A stretch of 58,852 nt of DNA from Phaeodactylibacter sp964397205 (GTDB taxonomy: Bacteria > Bacteroidota > Bacteroidia > Chitinophagales > Saprospiraceae). Made by a program: the position numbers and the translations under genes. Shown piece by piece: positions 36,201-43,635 of this stretch. Location: NCBI GenBank assembly GCA_964397205.1, contig CAYNIT010000002.1, positions 1 to 58,852 of the forward strand, read 5' to 3'. The notes under the pieces were generated by a model. That model ran no database searches, was not told the origin of the DNA, and was given only the letters and a program-made list of their open reading frames with translations. Each line of letters opens with the position of its first letter. The first letter of the stretch is position 1.

Positions 36201-38242
36201 TTGGCCAATCCGGAGAAGGCGAAGCTCAGATTGGGGTCTGCAATGCTTAAGTCCCCGCTGAATTGCCGGCCGTCGAGCTGCCCTTCCAGGCTGATGTTTT
36301 GGTAGGGGTACTGCTCCAACTCGAGCTGGCTGCCCTGCACGCGGATCTGGGTTTGCAAACTGTCGAGGGAAAGGCCGCTGCCATTGGCTGTCATTTGCAG
36401 GCTCGTTTTCCCCAGGCTTGGGCTGGCGAGGAGCGCGCCAAGATCCATCTGCTCAATGCTTATGGTGCCTTCGTAGCTGGCATTGGCGTAGTCTTCCCGA
36501 AAAGCGATGCGCATATGCTGTTGTGCATTACCGGCTGCTGTGCGCAACTGGCCTCCTAATTCAAATGCATAGGGGGTGCCCTTCAATCGGCCGCTGTAGC
36601 GCAAACTATCCAATGCTTGCCAATTGATGGGGAGTTCCGGGCCTGCAAAGCCTTCGATCTCGTCGGCGCTGGTGCGGAATTGGTTGATGCCCAATTGGAA
36701 AGCGATGTCCTCTGCCTCTGGCAAGCCTGTGGCCATAAGCTGGCCCTCGAACAAGGTGCCGGAGCTGCTGCGCAACTGCAGCGGTGCGGCGGTGAGGGAG
36801 TCTAGCCTGCCCTGCAGCCGGGTGCTCAGGGAGAGCCGCCCGAGTCGGTCTAGCCCTTGGGGAAGCGAAAGCTCCGGGCTAAGCAGTTGCAAGTCGGTAT
36901 AGGAAGTAGCAACTTCCCGCAATTCGAGGTCTACCCGAGCCTGATTTGGATCGGGCAGGCCGACTATCTGCCCGCTGGCGCGAAAGCGGGTATCATTGCC
37001 GGCGCTCAGCTGCAGGCTTTGGATGTCAAGGCGGTCAACTCGGCCTCTGACTACTCCGGCAATCCGGAGCCGGGCGGAGGGTTTTTCTGAAAGGAAGGGA
37101 ATAGAGCTGCTCCAGTAGGTGATGTCGGATGGGGCAATGGCTGCCCCCTCTATTTGCACTTCCATTTCTACCTCCTCCACAAAGCGGGCCAGGTCGTCGA
37201 ATTTGCGGTAAGAAAGCTTGGCGTTGCTCGCTTGCAGCTGGCTGCGGCCGGCGGCAAATTGAACGTCCCGCAGTTCCATCCCGGATGTAGACATGGAGAG
37301 CCCAGCGGAGAGCGATTGCAGCGCAAAGCCATTCAGCTCCCGGAAGGCGAGTTGCCGGAGCTCTGCACTCAGATGATCGGAATGCCATTCCAGTGCTTCC
37401 CCTTGCAGTTGGATGCCCTCCAATTGCAAATGGTTGGGGTCAAACCTCCCGAATGCTGCTGGGGGCTGGCTGAAGTCATCGTAGCTGAAAGCAGAGCGGC
37501 TGACTTGGAGTTCGTCTGCATTGAGTACCCAGCCAGAGAAGGGGAAAGCCAGTGGTGTTGCCTCGGCAGCCTTGGCGAGGGTGGTATCAGGCGCTGCCCA
37601 GCTGGCGTAAGCCGTGTAGCTGTCGCGCAATGCCAGTCGTTTGATATCCAGGCGCTGGCTGTCGATTGCTAAGCTCCGAACCTGGCCTTTGAACTGGCCG
37701 ACGCGGGTGTAGAGGCTGGTTTGGGCGAGGCTGTCCAGTATTTGCAAGCGGACGTTGTCCAGCAACAAATGGCCCAGGCCGAAGGACCAGGAGGCGGACT
37801 GGCTGCTGGTATCCGGAGTAGCCTGGCTGGAAAAAGCATCGAGGATAAACTGGTAGTTGAAAGTGCTGTCGGGCCCGCGGTACAGTTTGCCTACGGCATC
37901 GTGCAGCTCAACATCATCTACCTGCATGGCTTGCCGAAAAGGAGCGAATAAGCCGAGGCGGGCGCTGAGGGTGCCGGCGTACAGCAAGGTGTCTCCTTTT
38001 TGGCCTTCTAGGTACACCTCTCTGAGCTGCAGGCGGGAAAAGAAGTCGATGTCTATTTCGCCTATAGATACGGGGGCTTTGATTTTTTCCTGCAGGTAGT
38101 GGGTAGCACGTTCTGCAAGCCGGTTTTGCACAGCCGGGAACTGCACGGCCAGCCATAGCAGTAGGAGAATGGCTATTATGGTCAAAAAGAGGAAGCCCAT
38201 CCACTTAAGGATCAGCTTGGGGATGCGATGCTTTCTGGACAA
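33260..38242 (-). CDS. tamB: TamB-like translocation/assembly protein (DUF490)
   Basis: 1660 residues. One N-terminal membrane helix (WMGFLFLTIIAILLLLWLA) is followed by a very long, repetitive beta-rich periplasmic region, as in AsmA/TamB bridging proteins that form a hydrophobic groove between inner and outer membranes. The last ~400 residues are the TamB C-terminal domain (for example LLVEMSPDGRLTTTGNITV and GSSIYLPGDPLDARFDITAVY), followed by VQVGLSKQLFNERLAVQVG and a final YKKSFGNIRPDS. The start is TTG at 38242 (a TGA stop lies four codons further up and no ATG precedes the helix). It overlaps tamL by 11 bases, so the two form a translationally linked pair. Confidence 0.92.
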   Translation of the reverse strand: MSRKHRIPKLILKWMGFLFLTIIAILLLLWLAVQFPAVQNRLAERATHYLQEKIKAPVSIGEIDIDFFSRLQLREVYLEGQKGDTLLYAGTLSARLGLFAPFRQAMQVDDVELHDAVGKLYRGPDSTFNYQFILDAFSSQATPDTSSQSASWSFGLGHLLLDNVRLQILDSLAQTSLYTRVGQFKGQVRSLAIDSQRLDIKRLALRDSYTAYASWAAPDTTLAKAAEATPLAFPFSGWVLNADELQVSRSAFSYDDFSQPPAAFGRFDPNHLQLEGIQLQGEALEWHSDHLSAELRQLAFRELNGFALQSLSAGLSMSTSGMELRDVQFAAGRSQLQASNAKLSYRKFDDLARFVEEVEMEVQIEGAAIAPSDITYWSSSIPFLSEKPSARLRIAGVVRGRVDRLDIQSLQLSAGNDTRFRASGQIVGLPDPNQARVDLELREVATSYTDLQLLSPELSLPQGLDRLGRLSLSTRLQGRLDSLTAAPLQLRSSSGTLFEGQLMATGLPEAEDIAFQLGINQFRTSADEIEGFAGPELPINWQALDSLRYSGRLKGTPYAFELGGQLRTAAGNAQQHMRIAFREDYANASYEGTISIEQMDLGALLASPSLGKTSLQMTANGSGLSLDSLQTQIRVQGSQLELEQYPYQNISLEGQLDGRQFSGDLSIADPNLSFAFSGLANLNDSLPNFQFKAQLDTANFQALNLYPEPLHLQGQLEVELRGGTLDQLEGFALLQDLSLGSQTGSYQTDSVSLNASKQDGANRSLVLRSDIAQASVAGSYQLSHLHSALLNFVDTFFPVKRWAEPDSSTTTQDNLALAEQTFDFQLQLSHPTRLTQCFLPGLSGLDTAWVKGRFDGKGRRLKIRGLVPSLNYAPLYLDSLELLVDGTPQALESRLQAQQLRTEERLIVSKFETSAQLFKDSLQFGILAQGDSIEQKLRLEALLSAAGQGYNLQILPSVYLNGQAWEVPANNRIRIGKDIVRADQVRIAHGQQALYLQSEDRAAGQRFAPLQIGLEKLQLGEIARLANLDVDYLSGTLQGEARLQQPDTTLLYELGLALRGLSLGQKQLGDLQLQASSSSDGQRLEINSQLEGLQNDLRLNGYYELNSGALNFQLNSAGLQLAPIDFFTFGSTQDSRGRIKADLAISGTAARPRVQGQVGLDSASTFVDYLQTRFMVPQHSLQLEEGRVELGKVPLIDREGRTAELQGVITHHQFSDVQLDLRFSAPSFQVLDTKAGDNELFYGKVLLSADASIQGPIASPAIDVTTTTLPGTQLTVLPLTEAQSILQEDFILYGTPAEYRRDTSAQAERVYQTTTTGYDLSVRLNLQPEAKITAIVDPATGDKLNASGRANLLVEMSPDGRLTTTGNITVTSGNYFLNYEGLVKRSFNIQEGSSIYLPGDPLDARFDITAVYTTEAPVYQLIRRQANLDESQQRAAKRRQEVKVLLRMQGTLSEPDISFELEQGTNVAGSVAEAVTQKFSQLSEDQTELNKQVFGLLLFNSFLTSTGGGDLATTGENIALSSVSGLLSQQLNQLASQYVEGVDLNVGLDSYTTGQSEETVTEVQVGLSKQLFNERLAVQVGGQLGLSDERSTDNTTTAIAGDFLLEYQLTEDGRYRLRVFRRPDYDVFTEGVRTGASLIYKKSFGNIRPDSTQTPTEHED

Positions 38243-38296
38243 GTTGTACAGCTTTCAATTCCTTTTATAGAACGGCGCTGCAGGGAGGAAGTTTGT

Positions 38297-38334
38297 TCCG
38301 TGCTGCCGGTTTGCAAGCCTCCCAGCAGCACGGA
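38297..38334 (-). terminator. Hairpin between ndk and tamB
   Basis: A perfect 10-base stem (TCCGTGCTGC at 38297-38306 with GCAGCACGGA at 38325-38334) and an 18-base loop lie just after the ndk stop. No T run follows on the minus strand, so it may be a weak terminator or an mRNA 3' stabiliser. Confidence 0.4.
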
Positions 38335-38347
38335 GCCGTTTGGTCGA

Positions 38348-38773
38348 TTAAAACATTTCTGTAGCTGCGAAGTGGAAGCTGGCTTCCCGCCCGGCGTTCT
38401 CGTCGGAGTCAGCGCCGTGAACAGCGTTTTCCCCAATGCTGGTGGCGTAGAGCGCCCGGATGGTGCCCGGTTCTGCTTCAGCCGGGTTGGTCGCGCCGAT
38501 GAGCTTGCGGAAGTCTTCCACCGCATTTTCTTTCTCCAGCACAGCGGCTACTATCGGGCCAGAAGACATGAACTCCACCAGTTCGCCGTAGAAGGGGCGC
38601 TCTTTATGGACTTCGTAGAATTCCCCGGCTTTTTCGGGAGAGAGTTTCGTCAGTTTCATTGCTACGATGCGGAAGCCCGCTTCGTTGATTTTTGCCAGTA
38701 TGGCGCCGATGTGCCCGGCTTTCACTGCGTCGGGCTTGATCATCGTAAAGGTCTTGTTTCCAGCCATTTTCAT
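38348..38773 (-). CDS. ndk: Nucleoside-diphosphate kinase
   Basis: 141 residues (the second ATG at 38767, MAGNKTFTMIKPDAV, may be the true start). It transfers a phosphate from NTPs to NDPs through a phospho-His. The active-site His is in GENAVHGADSDENA. KPDAV at the start and RPFYGELVEFMSSGP in the centre are family signatures, and the length is standard. It has its own promoter and is followed by a hairpin before tamB. Confidence 0.97.
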   Translation of the reverse strand: MKMAGNKTFTMIKPDAVKAGHIGAILAKINEAGFRIVAMKLTKLSPEKAGEFYEVHKERPFYGELVEFMSSGPIVAAVLEKENAVEDFRKLIGATNPAEAEPGTIRALYATSIGENAVHGADSDENAGREASFHFAATEMF

Positions 38774-38794
38774 GTGTTTTTTTCAAATGAGCTG

Positions 38795-38826
38795 CAAAAG
38801 TAAGGAACTGCCCGCAAGCCGAGAAA
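38795..38826 (-). promoter_or_regulatory. Promoter of ndk
   Basis: On the minus strand the -7 box is TACTTTTG (38795-38802, exact TAnnTTTG), with a -33 box TTTC (one mismatch) at 38823-38826 and a 20-base spacer. It lies about 22 bases before the ndk start. Confidence 0.55.
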
Positions 38827-38893
38827 CGGCCATTATGATATTTTGGTTAACTCCCCTTTTTTTGGCAACTTCGCACTCTTACTCAAAATCGCA

Positions 38894-39898
38894 ATGGAGA
38901 ACATCAACGATCTGAAGGCTTTACTGGGGATACCCAAAGACATTGTCATTACCACCCACCGCAATCCGGATGGCGATGCTATCGGTTCTTCCCTCGGGCT
39001 CTTTCACTTCTTGCTCAAGGGAGGGCATACCGTACATGTCGTTTCCCCTTCGGAGTACCCGGAGGCTTTTTCCTGGATGCCCGCAGTTAATGACATCACC
39101 ATCTATGATCTTGACCCGGAGCGTTCTAAGGAACTGGTAGAACGGGCGGACATCATTTTTTGCCTGGATTTCAACGCGCTGGACCGGATCGACAAGCTGG
39201 GCGATTTGATCGCTCCGACCAAATGCGAGAAGGTGATGATTGACCACCACCTGTATCCTGAAGGCTTTGCCGACTTCCTGCTCTCGGATACTGCGGCCAG
39301 TTCCACCTGCGAATTGGTCTTCGACTTCATCCACATGCTGGGGATGGAGAAGCAGTTGGATATCACCATAGGCGAGTGCCTGTTCACCGGCATCGTGACG
39401 GATACCGGCTCGTTCCGCTACAGTACCTCTGCTAAGTTGTACCGCATCGTGGCGGATCTGGTAGAGATCGGCGTTGATGACTACAAGCTGCAGGACCTGA
39501 TCAACAACAGCCTTAAAGAAAAGCACTTGCGCTTGCTGGGCCACTGCCTGCACAACCGCATGGAAATCCTGGAAGAATACAGCACGGGCATCATTACCCT
39601 GACCAAAAAAGACTACGAGGATTTTGACATACAGCGCGGGGATACCGAGGGCATCGTCAATTATCTGCTGAAGGTCAAGAACGTCAAAATGGCTGCTTTT
39701 ATCACCCAGCAGCCGACCATTTGCAAAATTTCGCTGCGTTCCAAGGGGGCTTTTTCCGTTCAGGAGATTGCCCGCCGCCACTTCAAAGGGGGAGGGCATC
39801 AGAATGCATCGGGCGGTTTTTCTTTCCAGACTTTAGAAGCGACGGTCAACCGCTTCAAACAGCTGTTGCCTCGTTACAAGGAAAAACTGCTGGCTTGA
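38894..39898 (+). CDS. DHH/DHHA1 phosphoesterase, NrnA-like nanoRNase / pAp phosphatase
   Basis: 334 residues from ATG 38894 (MENINDLKALLGIPK). DHH motifs in order: VITTHRNPDGDAIGSS (motif I), CLDFNALDRID (motif II), MIDHHLYPEGF (DHH motif III), and TGIVTDTGSFRYS (motif IV). The C-terminal DHHA1 domain has the RNA-binding GGGHQNASG loop. Proteins of this layout degrade 2-5 nt RNA and dephosphorylate 3'-phosphoadenosine 5'-phosphate. It is divergent from ndk. Confidence 0.92.
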   Translation: MENINDLKALLGIPKDIVITTHRNPDGDAIGSSLGLFHFLLKGGHTVHVVSPSEYPEAFSWMPAVNDITIYDLDPERSKELVERADIIFCLDFNALDRIDKLGDLIAPTKCEKVMIDHHLYPEGFADFLLSDTAASSTCELVFDFIHMLGMEKQLDITIGECLFTGIVTDTGSFRYSTSAKLYRIVADLVEIGVDDYKLQDLINNSLKEKHLRLLGHCLHNRMEILEEYSTGIITLTKKDYEDFDIQRGDTEGIVNYLLKVKNVKMAAFITQQPTICKISLRSKGAFSVQEIARRHFKGGGHQNASGGFSFQTLEATVNRFKQLLPRYKEKLLA

Positions 39899-39928
39899 AA
39901 TGGCTCTATTGTTTGTCTTGATTGAATT

Positions 39929-40010
39929 AAACTCAATAGAGTTTATTAAAACTGGCTCTGAGAGCAGCTCAACGCGTACGCGCGTACAAAATTAGGTTGA
40001 ATAAACTCTA
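39929..40010. repeat. Palindrome cluster upstream of the FKBP gene
   Basis: TAAACTC-aata-GAGTTTA is a 7-base inverted repeat at 39928-39945. TAGAGTTTATT at 39937-39947 is matched exactly by AATAAACTCTA at 40000-40010, which ends 6 bases before the next ATG. Between them lies a perfect 12-base palindrome, GTACGCGCGTAC (39976-39987). This may be an operator or a structured leader. Confidence 0.5.
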
Positions 40011-40016
40011 ATTATA

Positions 40017-40934
40017 ATGCGAATTATATTCGTTGTTGGTTTAGCCTTAGCTACTACGGCACTCGTTGGGTGTCAGGAAGATAGCAAAGGGCGGAATACT
40101 TCACAGACTTCTAATGGTGTGCCGTACATTAAGCACACCAACCAGGAGGGCGCTAAGCCCCAACCTGGCGAATACGTTTACTTCCACGCTTACATGCGGG
40201 ATGGCGACAAGACCCTGGTCAGCACGCAGGACAGAGGGGTGCCGGCTGTAAAGCAAGTGCCCGCCCCTTCCGCTGGGCCAAAATCAGTTGGCGATGTGCT
40301 GGAAGTATTACAGCTGATGTCTCCCGGCGACAGCGCTACTTTATTCCTTGACATGACGAAGGGGAGTTCGGAAAAGCGGCCGCCGGGCTTGCAAGATGTA
40401 GAGGAAGTATCCTACGATATCGTGCTGTTGGATATTCTCAGCCAGCGGGAGCACGCCAAAAGGCGGGGAGAGATGATGCAGGAAGAAGGGAAACGCTCCG
40501 TGGCTACCCAGAAAGCTGCCAACGCGGTTGCCAAAATTCTGCAGCAGACCCTGCAGGATTATAAAAGCGGGGAACTTGGCGATAAACTGAAAAGTACGCC
40601 CTCCGGCCTGGAGTACGTGCTGCATAGGGAAGGTACTGGAACGCAAGCAGCGGAAGGCAGGATCATCAAGATGCATTACTACGGTGCGTTTGTGCTGAAC
40701 GGGCAGCGTTTCGATTCTTCTTATAAGAATGGCAAGCCACTTGCCTTTGTGCTGGGCGACGACAATTACCCGCTTATCCCGGGTTGGGAGGAAGGGGTGT
40801 CGCTCTTCAAGGAAGGGGCAGAAGCCACTTTGATCATCCCCTCGGAGCTGGGCTACGGGAAGGACGGCCAGCCGCCCAAGATCCCCGCTAACTCTGATCT
40901 TGCTTTTCACATCAAACTGCTGGAAGTGAAATAG
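40017..40934 (+). CDS. FKBP-type peptidyl-prolyl cis-trans isomerase lipoprotein
   Basis: 305 residues. The N-terminus MRIIFVVGLALATTALVGC ends in a lipobox (Cys 19), so it is an envelope lipoprotein. An N-terminal degenerate FKBP-like domain (about 45-140; LMSPGDSATLFLD, YDIVLLDIL) is followed by a helical linker. The canonical FKBP domain (about 195-305) has MHYYGAFVLNGQRFDSSYKNGKPLAF, LIPGWEEGVSLFKEGAEATLIIPSELGYG and a final FHIKLLEVK. The catalytic-pocket residues (Y, F-D, W, Y) are present in the second domain only. A chaperone/foldase role on exported proteins is likely. Confidence 0.92.
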   Translation: MRIIFVVGLALATTALVGCQEDSKGRNTSQTSNGVPYIKHTNQEGAKPQPGEYVYFHAYMRDGDKTLVSTQDRGVPAVKQVPAPSAGPKSVGDVLEVLQLMSPGDSATLFLDMTKGSSEKRPPGLQDVEEVSYDIVLLDILSQREHAKRRGEMMQEEGKRSVATQKAANAVAKILQQTLQDYKSGELGDKLKSTPSGLEYVLHREGTGTQAAEGRIIKMHYYGAFVLNGQRFDSSYKNGKPLAFVLGDDNYPLIPGWEEGVSLFKEGAEATLIIPSELGYGKDGQPPKIPANSDLAFHIKLLEVK

Positions 40935-41011
40935 GGCCAACGGGCATCTTTTTGACAGCTACCGCGTTATAAAGCATGCATTTTGTAATTAAACCAAGGT
41001 AGAAGGCAATT

Positions 41012-42098
41012 ATGACTTCAGATCAGATCAATGAGCTGAAAGACCGCCTGGCTGCGTTAAGGGGGTATCTTTGACGTTGACGAGCGGAAATTTCAGATAG
41101 AAGACAAGGAACAGCAATCCATGGACCCCCACTTCTGGGACGATCCCAAGCGGGCAGAAGTAGTGCTCAAGGAAATTAAGAGCCACAAGGGCTGGGTTCA
41201 GCAGTACGAAGCAGTGGAGCAACAGGTGGAAGACCTGGAGGTGCTCTATGAATTCTTTAAAGAAGGCGAGGGCTCGGAAGAGGAGTTGGGCCGCAAATAC
41301 GAACAGGCCAGCAAAGCCATCGACGAGCTGGAGTTCAAATCTACGCTCAACAAGCCGGAAGATGAGCTGGGAGCCATCCTGGAAATCAACTCCGGCGCGG
41401 GCGGTACAGAAGCCAACGACTGGACCGAAATGCTGATGCGCATGTACCTTATGTGGGCCGAAAGCAAAGGCTTTAAAATTGCTGAACTCAACCGGACCGA
41501 CGGAGAGGTAGCGGGCATCAAATCCGTAGCTTTAGAAATCGAGGGCGACTTCGCCTTTGGCTTGCTCAAGGGGGAAAACGGCGTCCATCGGCTGGTTCGG
41601 GTCAGCCCTTTCAATGCACAGGGCAAACGGATGACCTCTTTTTCTTCGGTCTTTGTGCACCCTATGGTCGACGACCGTATCGAGGTGGAAGTCAACCCGG
41701 CAGACCTGGAGTGGGATACTTTCCGGGCAAGTGGAGCAGGAGGGCAGCACGTCAACAAAACAGAGTCTGCTGTGCGGGTGCGGCATCTGCCCAGCGGGCT
41801 CGTCGCGGAATGCCAGCAGGAACGCTCCCAGCATATGAACCGGGAAAAAGCCCTGCAGATGCTCAAGAGCCGGCTCTACGAACAAGAAATGCAGAAACAG
41901 CTGGAGGAGAAAGACAAGCTGGAGGCTTCCAAAATGAACAATGAGTGGGGCTCTCAGATTCGCTCCTACGTACTGGACGACCGGCGGGTGAAGGACCACC
42001 GGACTGGCTACCAAACCAGTCAGACCGACGCTGTGCTGGATGGGGATCTGGACGAGTTCCTACAAGCCTATTTGATGAAGGACTCGGTAGAAGGGTAA
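41012..42098 (+). CDS. prfB: Peptide chain release factor 2, made by programmed +1 frameshift
   Basis: The ATG at 41012 opens a 20-codon frame (MTSDQINELKDRLAALRGYL) ending in TGA at 41072. Reading then continues in the +1 frame (DVDERKFQIEDKEQ...) to 42098, for 361 residues, close to the usual RF2 length. RF2 releases peptides at UGA and UAA. SPF tripeptide: RVSPFNAQG. GGQ catalytic loop: SGAGGQHVNKTES, around residue 244. The C-terminus HRTGYQTSQTDAVLDGDLDEFLQAYL is typical. The in-frame UGA makes the protein sense its own shortage: low RF2 favours the shift. A plain reading from the ATG at 41121 would miss the N-terminus. Confidence 0.95.
41060..41075 (+). other. RF2 programmed frameshift site
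   Basis: AGGGGGTATCTTTGAC: an SD-like AGGGGG three bases before the slippery CTT, followed by in-frame TGA and C. The Leu-tRNA slips from CUU to UUU. The sequence equals the well-known Escherichia coli prfB site. Confidence 0.93.
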
Positions 42099-42102
42099 AA
42101 GT

Positions 42103-42684
42103 TTAACCAGCAACTTCCGCTTCTTCGAGTATATAGTTCAGGTAGTAAAGGTCGTGGTCGTTGAGGCGCAGGCGGCCGCGGAAGGTCATCCGCTCGTCGG
42201 TGGTGAAGCGGCGCTTTTCGTCGGGTTTGAGTTTGATATCCATTACGGATTCTGGGCCGGCGCCTCCGCAGAAGAAGCAGCTGCTGTAGGGCTGGGCACT
42301 GAGTACCAGGATGGTTTCGTCGCCTGTCTCTTCCAAAGGAATGATATACCCTTCAATTTGCACCACTCGCCCCTCTAGTGCCTTGAGCTGCTCTCCGAAG
42401 GTAGGGTAGGGGATGTACGCCTGCACCTCTTCGCTGTATTCTTCTTCAAAGGTAACGTCGGACAGCATCTTCCAGTCCAGCAGCACTGCATTGCCGTCGT
42501 ATTCCCAGCGACTGGAATCCACGGCAGCAGAAACAGCATTGCTGTCCGCCTGTGCAGTGGCTGAGGTATCGGCAGAGGCCGATGAAGCCGGTTCAGCGGT
42601 TGTTGTCTCTGCCGATTGTTCCGCTTGGCAAGACCACAGCAAGGCAACAAGCAGCATCAGCAAGCAGGGGAAGAACTTCATCAT
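42103..42684 (-). CDS. Lipoprotein with DUF3299-like domain
   Basis: 193 residues. The signal MMKFFPCLLMLLVALLWSC has a lipobox (Cys 19), and a Ser/Ala/Thr-rich linker (about 20-60) follows. The folded part has LKALEGRVVQIEGYIIPLEE, ILVLSAQPYSSCFFCGGAGPESVMDI and a final LRLNDHDLYYLNYILEEAEV. This is the pattern of the small OB-like DUF3299 family, with CFFCGG as a possible metal or disulfide site. Function unknown. Convergent with prfB with only four bases between. It lies downstream of rplT, whose terminator is between them. Confidence 0.75.
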   Translation of the reverse strand: MMKFFPCLLMLLVALLWSCQAEQSAETTTAEPASSASADTSATAQADSNAVSAAVDSSRWEYDGNAVLLDWKMLSDVTFEEEYSEEVQAYIPYPTFGEQLKALEGRVVQIEGYIIPLEETGDETILVLSAQPYSSCFFCGGAGPESVMDIKLKPDEKRRFTTDERMTFRGRLRLNDHDLYYLNYILEEAEVAG

Positions 42685-42808
42685 GGCAATTGGATTTAGA
42701 AACTGTTCAAAATAATGGGGGTTGGGCCAGCGAAAAACGCCCAGTTTGCTCGATCCGCAGCAGGCTGCCTAATATTTCTAAGATATGAAGCCAGCGCGCT
42801 CCATATGC

Positions 42809-42844
42809 AAAAAGGGAAACAACCCTTGCAGCTATTTCCCTTTT
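42809..42844 (-). terminator. Terminator after rplT
   Basis: On the minus strand, AAAAGGGAAA ... TTTCCCTTTTT forms a 10-base stem (42835-42844 with 42810-42819) ending in a T run. It lies 25 bases after the rplT stop. Confidence 0.65.
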
Positions 42845-42868
42845 CTTTCAGCCCGTCGGGCAAAGGTA

Positions 42869-43216
42869 TTATTTCTTGGCTGTATCGACTACTGCCTTGA
42901 AGGTATCGGGATGGTTCATCGCCAGGTCAGCCAATACCTTTCGGTTGAGCTGAATGTCCTTTTCGGAAAGCTGGTGAATCAGCCTGGAGTAAGAGATGCC
43001 GTTCTGGCGCGCCGCAGCGTTGATGCGCGCGATCCAGAGCCGGCGGAAGGCTCTCTTTTTGTTTTTGCGATCCCGGTAGGCATACAAAAGTCCTTTTTCC
43101 ACCGCATTTTTGGCTACGGTGTAGACATTTTTGCGGGCACCGAAGTACCCTTTTGCCATTTTGAGAATTTTCTTGCGCCGTTTGCGGGAAGCAACGGCAT
43201 TGACAGAACGTGGCAT
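42869..43216 (-). CDS. rplT: 50S ribosomal protein L20
   Basis: 115 residues from ATG 43216 (MPRSVNAVASRKRRKKIL). L20 is an assembly protein of the large subunit that binds 23S rRNA. Typical features are the very basic N-terminal arm and the conserved central stretch RRLWIARINAAARQNGISYS. It follows rpmI by about 90 bases in the standard infC-rpmI-rplT order. Confidence 0.98.
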   Translation of the reverse strand: MPRSVNAVASRKRRKKILKMAKGYFGARKNVYTVAKNAVEKGLLYAYRDRKNKKRAFRRLWIARINAAARQNGISYSRLIHQLSEKDIQLNRKVLADLAMNHPDTFKAVVDTAKK

Positions 43217-43303
43217 AAGACTAATTTTTAGTGCAGCGCAGAGGTGCCAGCCGCCGATCGGGGGCAACGCTTTCGTCCTGCGCTCTCGTTAAAAAAGGAA
43301 AAC

Positions 43304-43498
43304 TTACTTACAAAGCAGGCGGTTCACACGGTCTTCGTTGTGCTCGTGGACGATCTTGGCATCCCGCAGGCGCAGTTTAGCTTTCTTGCTCTTGTTGCGC
43401 ATCATGTGGGATGTCTTTGCCTGGAAACGCTTAATCTTGCCGGACCCTGTGCGCTTGAAACGCTTCTTTGCGCTAGAGTGGGTTTTCATCTTTGGCAT
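43304..43498 (-). CDS. rpmI: 50S ribosomal protein L35
   Basis: 64 residues, highly basic: MPKMKTHSSAKKRFKRTG opens as in nearly all L35, and the end carries the RDAKIVHEHNEDRVNRLL stretch. It is a component of the large ribosomal subunit, placed between infC and rplT. Confidence 0.98.
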   Translation of the reverse strand: MPKMKTHSSAKKRFKRTGSGKIKRFQAKTSHMMRNKSKKAKLRLRDAKIVHEHNEDRVNRLLCK

Positions 43499-43546
43499 GG
43501 CTGTGTACGTTTATAATTTCGGTAATGTCTCTTCGAAAAGGGATCG

Positions 43547-43579
43547 CAAAAGTAGGGAAAATATCCTTGAAATGGCAAT
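43547..43579 (-). promoter_or_regulatory. Promoter of rpmI-rplT
   Basis: The minus-strand -7 box TACTTTTG (43547-43554) is exact and identical to the one before ndk. A one-mismatch -33 box ATTG lies at 43576-43579 with a 21-base spacer. It would allow expression of L35 and L20 apart from infC. Confidence 0.45.
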
Positions 43580-43635
43580 AAACCATAGGTTATTCACCAG
43601 GAAAGAAGCGTGCGGGGGCGCGTTGCCCCTCGGCT

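Noticed and set aside
39976..39987. GTACGCGCGTAC as a phage attachment site or origin element
   Set aside because: No integrase, no direct repeat flanks, and no DnaA boxes nearby; kept only as part of the palindrome cluster.
41121..41123. ATG 41121 as the prfB start
   Set aside because: Would drop the conserved N-terminal helix encoded by the frameshifted upstream frame; the classical RF2 site explains the full gene.
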